The notes beneath the pieces were generated by a model. It saw only the letters and a program-made list of their open reading frames with translations, was not told where the DNA came from and did no database searches. The translations under genes and the position numbers were made by a program. From assembly GCA_003158495.1 (NCBI GenBank), contig PMJT01000066.1, positions 1 to 7,200 on the forward strand: a stretch of 7,200 nt of DNA, given 5' to 3'. Within the stretch, counting starts at the first letter, position 1. The number at the start of each line of letters is the position of its first letter. Shown here piece after piece: positions 1 to 6,559 of this stretch. Source of the DNA: Chloroflexota bacterium (GTDB lineage Bacteria; Chloroflexota; Limnocylindria; Limnocylindrales; CSP1-4).

Positions 1-1
1 C

Positions 2-1145
<1,144 letters not shown>

Positions 1146-1153
<8 letters not shown>

Positions 1154-2357
1154 TGTCATCGGCAAACGAAACTGGTTCTTCCTCTTCTCCGGGCTGATCG
1201 TCGTCCCCGGCCTGATCTTCATCCTCCTGACGCCACTGACAAACGGCAAGGTGGGGCTGCAGTTCTCGGTCGACTACACCGGCGGTACGGTCTGGCAGAT
1301 CCAATTCAAGAACCCCACGATCTCGCTGGACGAGGTCAAGTCGGTGCTTGTCGCCAACGACGTCAAGAACGCGGAAGTGTCGATCGACACGGCCAACATG
1401 GTCCAGATCCGGACCAAGGACGCGAATCTCCTCCCGGTCCCGACGCCGGCGCCCACTGTGGATCCCAGCGCCAGGGCGAGCGCGATTGCCTCCGCAGGCG
1501 CCAGTGCCGGCGCAAGCGCCGCGGCGAGTGCCAGTGCCAGCGCTGCCGCCTCGGCTGCAGCGAGTGCGGGCATTTCTCCGTCGCCGAGTCCCAGCGCCAC
1601 CGCCACCCCTTCTGCCGCCCCGTCCGCCACGCCCGTGGTCGCCCTGAACGGCATCGGCCAGAACGGTAAGGCCTGTCAGCTGAACCTGCCCCAGACAGGA
1701 ACGTTGGCCACCGTGGCCAAGGCCCTTCAGGCCGATCCCAAGCTCGGCCCTATCGCCTGTACCGGTCTGCAGTCTCGTGTCGGCGCGATCGTTAGCTCGG
1801 AGCTCATCTCTCAAGCGATCCAGCTGATCCTGTTCGGCTCCTTCGGCATCCTGGTCTGGCTGTGGATCCGGTTCGGCAGCATCAAGTTCGGGGCGACGGC
1901 CCTGGTCGCGCTGCTCCACGACGTCATCGTCGTTGTCGGCACGTTCGCGATCCTCGGGACGCTCTTCGGTGTCCAGATAGACGCGTTATTCGTGACGGCA
2001 ATGCTGACGGTCATCGGCTTCAGCGTGCACGACACGATCGTTGTCTACGACCGGATCCGGGAGAACAAGACCCGCCACGCCGGCGAGCCGTTCGACCAGA
2101 TCGTCAACCACTCCATCCTTCAGACCTTCGGCCGGTCGATCAACACCAGCCTCACAGTCGTGGTCACGCTCTCTGCGCTGCTCTTCTTCGCGGGCGCGTC
2201 GATCCACTACTTCGTGCTGGCCCTCCTGATCGGCATCATCTCGGGCACGTACTCGTCGATCTTCAACGCCAGCCCGCTCCTTGTGGTCTGGCAGATGTGG
2301 GAGGACGGCCGTCGAGCCGAACGCCTCGCAATGTTGCGCGGCGGTCGCCGAGCCTGA
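1146..2357 (+). CDS. secF: Protein translocase subunit SecF
   Basis: SecF is the smaller partner of SecD in the proton-driven SecDF export complex of the cytoplasmic membrane. The 403-residue protein starts at GTG, overlapping the secD stop, with GGGAGG upstream. Visible parts are TM1 (about 10-30), the DYTGGT motif (43-48), an extracytoplasmic domain (about 45-215), the RVGAIVSSEL motif (211-220) entering TM2, and TM2 to TM6 at about 219-243, 248-270, 274-293, 333-352 and 354-378. The core motif GFSVHDTIVVYDRIREN (291-307) carries Asp296. TFGRSINTS (327-335) carries Arg330, which by family comparison corresponds to the proton-path Arg of Thermus SecDF. The protein is longer than most separate SecF proteins (about 300 residues) because of an Ala/Ser/Pro-rich insert at about 97-164. 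Cys177 and Cys205 lie in the extracytoplasmic domain just after the insert. A hairpin follows the stop. Confidence 0.97.
1437..1637 (+). repeat. Low-complexity Ala/Ser/Pro-coding stretch inside secF
   Basis: SecF residues 98-164 consist almost only of Ala, Ser, Pro, Gly and Thr, with runs such as ASAAASASASAAASAAAS flanked by Pro-rich ends (VPTPAPT; SPSPSPSATATP). The stretch lies in the extracytoplasmic domain between the first beta-alpha part and the Cys-containing part, so it is probably an exposed flexible loop or linker. Synonymous codons are mixed (gcc, gca, gcg, gct; agt, agc, tcg, tcc). This argues that composition is kept at protein level rather than arising from very recent slippage. 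Confidence 0.85.
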
Positions 2358-2374
2358 TCCTTCGAGAACCAACG

Positions 2375-2408
2375 AACGCCGGCGGCACCTCGTGGTGGCG
2401 CCGGCGTT
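2375..2408 (+). terminator. Hairpin terminator-like structure after secF
   Basis: Perfect 10-base arms (AACGCCGGCG and CGCCGGCGTT) are extended inward by one G-G mismatch and four more pairs (CACC/GGTG), closing on a 4-base loop TCGT. The structure starts 18 bases after the secF stop and precedes recJ. No U-run follows (next bases TGGATTC), so it is not a classical intrinsic terminator. In high-GC genomes such U-less hairpins often sit at operon ends. Termination is inferred from position and stem strength. Confidence 0.6.
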
Positions 2409-2514
2409 TGGATTCTGGCACTTGCCGATCTACCGCGGAGAGCGGCCGGCCGGCCCGGGACCGCGTAAGCGGCAGATACGTCACGGTTGATGGCCGCGTG
2501 TCATCCTGCACGGC

Positions 2515-4407
2515 ATGATCACTTCCAGCTTCGTGTGGCGCGTCGCGGACGCCGTTGGCGTCGATCCGGCCTGCGAGGCGCTGGCCGCGGAGCGCGGCAT
2601 CTCCCGGCGCCTCATGGCGCTGTTGGCCGTCCGCGGCATCTCCACCGCGGACGACCTGGCGCGGTTCCTGGCGCCGGCGGAGGATGGGCTCCACGACCCG
2701 CGGCTGCTCCCGGACGCGGACGCCGCTCTTTCGCGAGTGGCGCAGGCGAGGTCCCGGGGCGAGCGCGTCCTCGTCTATGGCGATTTCGACGCAGACGGCC
2801 TGACCGGCCTCTCCATCGTGGTGCTGGCCCTGCGGTCGCTCGGCCTCGATGCCTCGCCGTACGTCCCGGAGCGACTTGGCGACGGGCACGGCCTGTCGCT
2901 GCGGGCGGTCGATCGTGCCGCGGCCGAGGGCCGGACGCTCATCGTCACCGCGGACTGCGGAACGAGTAGCGGCGAGGAAATTGACCTTGCGCGGAGTCGC
3001 GGGATAGACGTCCTGGTCACGGACCACCACCACGCCGCCACCATACCGGCGGGGGCCGTGGCGGTCGTCAACCCCGCTCGTGAAGACAGCCTCTACCCCG
3101 AGCGGCAGCTGACCGGGGCCGGCGTGGCCTGGAAGGTCGCACACCTGCTGATCGGGGAGCTCGGCGCTGGCGGCGGTGGCGGCGCTGGCGGCTCTGGCGG
3201 CGCGGAGCGTGGCGCCGCGGCCTCACCCGGCACCCGTCCGTTGCCGCAGATCGTGCGAGAGCTGGCGGATCTGGCACTGATCGGGACCGTGGCGGACGTG
3301 GCGCCGATCCTCGGCGAGAACCGCTCCATAGCCCGGCTCGGGCTGGAGCAGTTGCGCGCGGGAACCCGGCCGGGGCTGGTCGCGCTATTGGAGCGCGCCG
3401 GCATTGCCCGCGAGCGGTTGGACCTGGAAGACATCGGCTTCGCCATTGCTCCACGCCTCAACGCCGCGGGCAGGGTGGGGGAGGCGGCGCGTGCCGCTCG
3501 CTTGCTCCTGGCCACGGACGCTGCTGAAGCGACGGAACTGTCCGCGGAGATAGAAACCGCCAACCTGGATCGCCGAGAGATAACCCGAAACGCGCTCGCC
3601 GAGGCCCGCCGGGAATTGGGCCTGGGGCCGGTGAACGCGCCGGGCGACGGTGCCGCGCCCGCCGTCGAGTCCATGGAGTCGGCTCCCCTCCCGGCCGCGT
3701 TGCTGATCCGCGGGGAGTGGCCCGTCGGGATCGTCGGCCTCATCGCAGGTCGCCTGGCCGAGGACCTTGGCAGACCAGCCGTTGTCGCTACCTCGCTGGA
3801 CGCCGGGGCCGGGACGCTGCGCGCCTCGTGCCGGAGCGGCGGCGGCGTCAACCTGGCCGAGGCGCTCATCGCGTGCGGCGACCTCCTCATTCGCCACGGA
3901 GGCCACCGCGCCGCCGCGGGTTTCGACATCGCCGCGGAACGCTGGCCGGAGTTCGCGGCCCGGTTCCTCGCGATCGTCGAGGCGGAGGCCCGACCGGCCG
4001 GTCCCTCGGAATTGGTCGTCGACCTCGTCCTGCCCGCCGACGCGGTCGACTTCGCGTTCGTTCGCGAGATCGGCCTGCTAGACCCGACCGGAACCGGCAA
4101 TCCCGCACCGACGCTGGCCGTCACAGGTCTTACGGTGTCGCGCGTCCGGCCCGCGAACGGCGGCCACACCCAGCTCGTCCTACGCCGTACCCGCGACGTG
4201 ATCGATGCCATCGCCTTCCGGCGCCCTGATCTCGTGGCCATGCTCCAGGAAGGCGACCGAATCGACGTCGTTGCCCGGGCTTCGAGCCGGCGCTTCGGCG
4301 GCTTCGAATCGATGCAGCTGGAGATTGTCGACGTTTCTGCCGAGGGCGGCCAAAAGGCCATCGAGGCACGCGGCCGGTTACGGCGCGCGGCCGAGACCGG
4401 GGGCTAG
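2515..4407 (+). CDS. recJ: Single-stranded-DNA-specific 5'-3' exonuclease RecJ
   Basis: RecJ degrades single-stranded DNA 5' to 3' with Mn2+/Mg2+, acting in recombinational, mismatch and base-excision repair in the cytoplasm. The 630-residue protein shows the DHH-phosphoesterase motifs in order: YGDFDADG (88-95), DCGTSS (147-152), TDHHH (169-173), LTGAGVAWK (199-207), GTVADVAPILGENR (257-270) and APRLNAAGRVG (312-322). The DHHA1 part follows with WPVGIVGLIAGRLAE (402-416), ASCRSGGGVNL (437-447) and HGGHRAAAGFD (461-471). A C-terminal OB-like region carries DPTGTGNPAP (523-532). It is longer than typical RecJ because of a Gly-rich loop (217-230) and an Ala/Pro-rich stretch (about 371-393). The start is fixed by an in-frame TGA at 2488-2490 and the absence of another ATG, GTG or TTG before 2515. 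No Shine-Dalgarno is visible. CATCCT at 2502-2507 could be a poor -10 of a leaderless transcript. Confidence 0.96.
   Translation: MITSSFVWRVADAVGVDPACEALAAERGISRRLMALLAVRGISTADDLARFLAPAEDGLHDPRLLPDADAALSRVAQARSRGERVLVYGDFDADGLTGLSIVVLALRSLGLDASPYVPERLGDGHGLSLRAVDRAAAEGRTLIVTADCGTSSGEEIDLARSRGIDVLVTDHHHAATIPAGAVAVVNPAREDSLYPERQLTGAGVAWKVAHLLIGELGAGGGGGAGGSGGAERGAAASPGTRPLPQIVRELADLALIGTVADVAPILGENRSIARLGLEQLRAGTRPGLVALLERAGIARERLDLEDIGFAIAPRLNAAGRVGEAARAARLLLATDAAEATELSAEIETANLDRREITRNALAEARRELGLGPVNAPGDGAAPAVESMESAPLPAALLIRGEWPVGIVGLIAGRLAEDLGRPAVVATSLDAGAGTLRASCRSGGGVNLAEALIACGDLLIRHGGHRAAAGFDIAAERWPEFAARFLAIVEAEARPAGPSELVVDLVLPADAVDFAFVREIGLLDPTGTGNPAPTLAVTGLTVSRVRPANGGHTQLVLRRTRDVIDAIAFRRPDLVAMLQEGDRIDVVARASSRRFGGFESMQLEIVDVSAEGGQKAIEARGRLRRAAETGG
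3163..3204 (+). repeat. GGC-rich tandem-like stretch coding a Gly/Ala loop in recJ
   Basis: Repeated GGC-GCT-GGC-GGC style codons encode RecJ residues 217-230 (Gly with scattered Ala and Ser). The stretch lies between the GAGVAWK motif and the GTVADVAP motif, where RecJ proteins vary in length. It is probably a flexible surface loop that grew by triplet slippage; the reading frame is kept. Confidence 0.7.
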
Positions 4408-4428
4408 GCAAAGCGGGTGCCGGGCGGC

Positions 4429-4441
4429 GTGGCAGCGCCAC
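4429..4441. repeat. Short inverted repeat after recJ
   Basis: GTGGC-AGC-GCCAC, a 5-pair stem with a 3-base loop, lies 21 bases after the recJ stop. It could be a weak transcript-end hairpin for recJ. There is no U-run, and the stem is too short for a confident terminator call. Confidence 0.35.
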
Positions 4442-4454
4442 TACGCGTCGCCGC

Positions 4455-4470
4455 TGGGCCGGCCGGCCCA
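4455..4470. repeat. Perfect 16-base palindrome between recJ and pyrF
   Basis: TGGGCCGGCCGGCCCA equals its own reverse complement over all 16 bases. It lies midway in the recJ-pyrF spacer, 36 bases before the proposed pyrF -10 box. It could be a protein-binding site, or part of a transcript-end structure with the hairpin at 4429-4441. High local GC makes chance GGCC strings common, so function is uncertain. Confidence 0.5.
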
Positions 4471-4506
4471 CCCGACCGGGGCCCTATGACCGAACCTCAG
4501 GTCGGC

Positions 4507-4512
4507 TAACCT
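4507..4512 (+). promoter_or_regulatory. Candidate -10 box of pyrF (leaderless arrangement)
   Basis: TAACCT matches the TAnnnT pattern of housekeeping -10 boxes in high-GC bacteria. It ends 8 bases before the pyrF ATG, which would put the transcription start at or next to the A of the start codon. No Shine-Dalgarno with usable spacing is present (GGAA at 4515-4518 is only 2 bases away). A -35 match is weak (ATGACC at 4486-4491, 15-base spacer). Confidence 0.5.
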
Positions 4513-4520
4513 TCGGAACC

Positions 4521-5417
4521 ATGAACAACTACCTCGAGCGGCTGGCCATGCGGACCCGGCAGGTCGGATCCGTCCTGTGTCTGGGCGTCGACCCGCAGCC
4601 GGAGACACTGCCCGAAGGCTTCCCGGCCACGCTCAAGGGGATCGAGCGGTTCTGCGAAGTTCTTCTCGACGCCGCCATCCCGTTCGCCGCGGCCGTCAAG
4701 CCGAACCTCGCCTTCTTCGAGGCCTTCGGCTCCGCCGGGATCGCAGCTCTGGAGCGGCTGCGAGGCCGCGTGCCGGCGGATGTCCCGTTCGTGGCCGACG
4801 CCAAACGTGGAGACATCGGGTCCACTGCCGCCCGCCAGGCCGTGGCCCTGTACGACGTACTTGGCGCGGACGCAATCACCGCCAACCCGTACCTCGGCTC
4901 GGAGGCGATAGAGCCTCTGATTGCCCGCGGCGATCGTTTCGCCTACCTGCTGTGCCGTACATCGAACCCTGGGGCGAGCGAGTTGCAGGGCCTCGAGGTT
5001 GCCGCCGATCCCGCCTTGGGCGCGCCATCCGAGCCGCTCTATGCCAGGGTCGCCCGGCGGGCTGTCACCTGGGGACCCGGCGGCACGGTCGGCCTCGTCG
5101 TCGGCGCGACTGCCCCGGCGGAACTGGAGCGAATCCGGGGCATCGCACCGGGCCTGGCGCTACTCGTGCCCGGGGTCGGCGCACAGGGCGGCGAGGTTGA
5201 GCCAGTGCTTCGGTTCGGTCCCGCGACTGCCGCCCCGGTCGGTACGTATCCAGGTGGCGGGCTCCTGGTCAACGTCTCGCGCGGGATTTCCGGCGCGGCC
5301 GGCAAGGCTCGCGGCGACGGCATGTACGGGCCCGGCGACGTCGCGACCAAGGATCTCGCCGAGCGGCTGGCTACGGCCGCCCAAGATTGGGCGACGCGTC
5401 TGCGAGTCGCAATCTGA
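4521..5417 (+). CDS. pyrF: Orotidine 5'-phosphate decarboxylase, type 2
   Basis: PyrF converts orotidine 5'-monophosphate to UMP, the last step of de novo pyrimidine synthesis, as a cytoplasmic TIM-barrel enzyme. The 298-residue length and motif set fit the longer type 2 class rather than the roughly 230-residue type 1 enzymes. Visible motifs are CLGVDP (20-25, substrate Asp24), VKPNLAFFE (59-67, Lys60), the catalytic Asp-Lys-x-x-Asp array in DAKRGDIGSTA (93-103; Asp93, Lys95, Asp98), TANPYLG (120-126), LLCRTSNPG (143-151), LLVPGVGAQGG (214-224) and VNVSRGI (250-256), where Arg254 should contact phosphate. All catalytic residues are present. The ATG at 4521 gives the expected N-terminus directly before the first strand. 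The stop TGA shares its A with an ATG (TGATG at 5415-5419). The next large gene begins 56 bases downstream, so co-transcription is likely. No other pyr gene is in the window. Confidence 0.96.
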   Translation: MNNYLERLAMRTRQVGSVLCLGVDPQPETLPEGFPATLKGIERFCEVLLDAAIPFAAAVKPNLAFFEAFGSAGIAALERLRGRVPADVPFVADAKRGDIGSTAARQAVALYDVLGADAITANPYLGSEAIEPLIARGDRFAYLLCRTSNPGASELQGLEVAADPALGAPSEPLYARVARRAVTWGPGGTVGLVVGATAPAELERIRGIAPGLALLVPGVGAQGGEVEPVLRFGPATAAPVGTYPGGGLLVNVSRGISGAAGKARGDGMYGPGDVATKDLAERLATAAQDWATRLRVAI

Positions 5418-5464
5418 TGGAGCCGCTGCGCAAGGACGGCGAGCCGGAGAACGCCCACCGATGA
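5417..5464 (+). other. Possible 15-codon mini-ORF linking pyrF to the next gene
   Basis: An ATG overlapping the pyrF stop (TGATG) opens a frame reading MEPLRKDGEPENAHR. Its TGA at 5462-5464 overlaps the next ATG (ATGA, 5461-5464). The peptide resembles nothing I know. If translated, it could carry ribosomes from pyrF to the downstream start by termination-reinitiation. It may also be chance. Confidence 0.25.
5446..5450 (+). promoter_or_regulatory. Shine-Dalgarno site for the gene after pyrF
   Basis: GGAGA lies 10 bases before the ATG at 5461 but 23 bases before the ATG at 5474 that opens the long frame. Its spacing therefore suits the first, out-of-frame copy of the duplicated start rather than the functional one. 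Confidence 0.5.
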
Positions 5465-5485
5465 GCACTGACGATGAGCACTGAC
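5460..5485 (+). repeat. 13-base tandem duplication across a start codon
   Basis: The unit GATGAGCACTGAC occurs twice in direct succession with no mismatch (5460-5472 and 5473-5485). Each copy contains an ATG. Because 13 is not a multiple of 3, the two ATGs are in different frames. Only the second (5474) opens the 321-codon gene; the first (5461) reads seven codons (MSTDDEH) and stops at 5482-5484. Confidence 0.95.
5461..5484 (+). other. Seven-codon mini-ORF created by the start duplication
   Basis: The first ATG copy reads MSTDDEH and terminates at TGA 5482-5484, eight bases past the functional ATG at 5474. It has the better Shine-Dalgarno spacing. It could act as a short leader ORF whose termination feeds reinitiation at 5474, or it could simply lower expression of the downstream gene. 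Translation is not shown by the sequence alone. Confidence 0.3.
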
Positions 5486-6439
5486 CCGGAACTCGACCGC
5501 ACGCGCCGTTTCTCCGCCGCCGAGGTGAAACGGCTGCTCGGGATCACCGAGCCGTCGGCCGACAGGCTTTTCGCCCGGGCGCGTGTCGTACTGGGCCAGG
5601 ACCGGGCCGACCAGTGTCTCCAGCTGGCCCGGCTGGCTCCGCTGACCCGCCGCTGGGTGCCGACCGGGGCCGTCGCCGGACTGGTGGTCGGCACACTCGA
5701 ACTCGGCCAGGAGTGGTGGACGCGGCCGCACGAGGAACTGACTCACAGCCTGCAATGGTCGGTCCGGGGCGTGCCCGACGCGGTCCTGATGTCCATGAAG
5801 GTGGACCCGGAGCTCGATGACAGCGGCTCGCCCCTGGCGGCACTGGGCCGGTGGATCTCGGACGATGCCGCCGACCGGAAGTGGGGCCGCCCGGTCGATG
5901 TCGTCGATGTGAGCGACCCGCGTGTCGACGGCCGGGTCGCGGTCCCGGCTCACGCCATGGCGGGCGACCGGGTCACCGCCATCGTCTCGCCCGGTGTTCG
6001 GATCTGGGTCGACGTCGTGGAACGGGCCCCGGACTCCGGCGCCCACCCGTCGACCGGCCGGGCCCGTCTCGGTACCAGGCTCGCCGACCGTGTGCGCCAC
6101 GAATCCGCCGAGGTCGTCTCCGCCTGGACGATCGCCATGTCGGCCAGCCCGATCCGGCTGCCGGGCGAGGTTCCCGGCCGCGCGAGCGATCCCTTCTCCG
6201 TGCAGATCGACCACGACGCCTCCCGTCGCCTCTACGACTGGGCCCGCTCGCACGGAGCCACTGCGCAGGAACTCGGAACGCCGTGGCGGACCAAGGACGC
6301 CCTGTGGTCGGCACGGCTCAGGATGGGCCTCCCGTACAGCCGCCCCGGGGCCTGGATCGACTTCGACGATGCAATTGCCGGGGCCGTCGATGACGATCGG
6401 GCAGCGTTGTTCGACAGCCTTGACGCCCTGGGGATCTGA
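5474..6439 (+). CDS. Uncharacterised 321-residue protein, Trp-rich
   Basis: I do not recognise this family. The predicted protein is soluble, with no signal peptide and no clear membrane segment; the mildly hydrophobic stretch TGAVAGLVVGTLELG (64-78) is too short and mixed. It is acidic at both ends, has a single Cys (48) and is rich in Trp: 12 residues, including WW at 81-82. The N-terminal stretch RRFSAAEVKRLLGITEPSADRLFARARVVL (in two parts, about 11-25 and 26-40) looks helical and could be a helix-turn-helix-like or protein-binding segment; this is only an impression. Other landmarks are RGVPDAVLMSMKVDPELDD (98-116), DVVDVSDPRVDGR (142-154) and YDWARSHG (254-261). Codon use matches the neighbours, and the frame runs intact over 966 bases. 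It probably shares a transcript with pyrF. Start 5474 is the first in-frame ATG after the TGA at 5462-5464. The duplicated start region is described separately. Confidence 0.8.
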   Translation: MSTDPELDRTRRFSAAEVKRLLGITEPSADRLFARARVVLGQDRADQCLQLARLAPLTRRWVPTGAVAGLVVGTLELGQEWWTRPHEELTHSLQWSVRGVPDAVLMSMKVDPELDDSGSPLAALGRWISDDAADRKWGRPVDVVDVSDPRVDGRVAVPAHAMAGDRVTAIVSPGVRIWVDVVERAPDSGAHPSTGRARLGTRLADRVRHESAEVVSAWTIAMSASPIRLPGEVPGRASDPFSVQIDHDASRRLYDWARSHGATAQELGTPWRTKDALWSARLRMGLPYSRPGAWIDFDDAIAGAVDDDRAALFDSLDALGI

Positions 6440-6547
6440 TTGCCGCGCCGACGTGACGAGCGCGGATTGCCGGAAACTCGCCGCCCCGCGCCGCGATCCG
6501 CTGACCCCGACCCCTCGCACTTGGGCCGAGCCGCCACGTCGTCGCGA

Positions 6548-6553
6548 TACACT
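6548..6553 (+). promoter_or_regulatory. Candidate -10 box of rapZ (leaderless arrangement)
   Basis: TACACT fits the TAnnnT -10 pattern and ends 6 bases before the rapZ ATG at 6560, so transcription would start at about the A of the start codon. The only purine-rich string (AGGG at 6555-6558) is one base from the ATG, too close to be a Shine-Dalgarno. A TTGGGC at 6521-6526 is a poor -35 candidate with a 21-base spacer. Confidence 0.55.
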
Positions 6554-6559
6554 TAGGGC

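Noticed and set aside
2431..2467. Bulged inverted repeat (TACCGCGG with CCGCGTA) before recJ
   Set aside because: Only 7 pairs with a bulge around a 22-base GC-rich loop; expected by chance at this composition.
2502..2507. CATCCT as a -10 box for leaderless recJ
   Set aside because: The 7-base spacing to ATG fits, but the first base deviates from TAnnnT and no -35 is seen. It is too weak to list as a promoter.
2487..2969. 160-codon + strand frame starting in the secF-recJ spacer
   Set aside because: It is out of frame with recJ over nearly all its length and encodes Arg/Gly-rich text typical of a shifted frame.
2263..3144. 293-codon - strand frame covering the secF-recJ spacer
   Set aside because: It overlaps the secF end and the recJ start, carries no recognisable motif, and crosses the terminator-like hairpin.
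3093..4361. 422-codon open frame on the - strand opposite recJ
   Set aside because: Its translation is Ser/Arg/Ala-rich low-complexity text, and the opposite strand has every RecJ motif in frame. It is a compositional shadow.
5039..6520. 493-codon open frame on the - strand across pyrF and the uncharacterised gene
   Set aside because: Long antisense frames are expected in GC-rich DNA. It runs opposite a clear pyrF, its translation is Arg/Gly/Pro-rich without motifs, and no start signal is visible.
6440..6559. Search for a terminator between the uncharacterised gene and rapZ
   Set aside because: No stem of useful length or U-run is visible in these 120 bases; only GC-rich partial matches such as CGGAT/ATCCG far apart.
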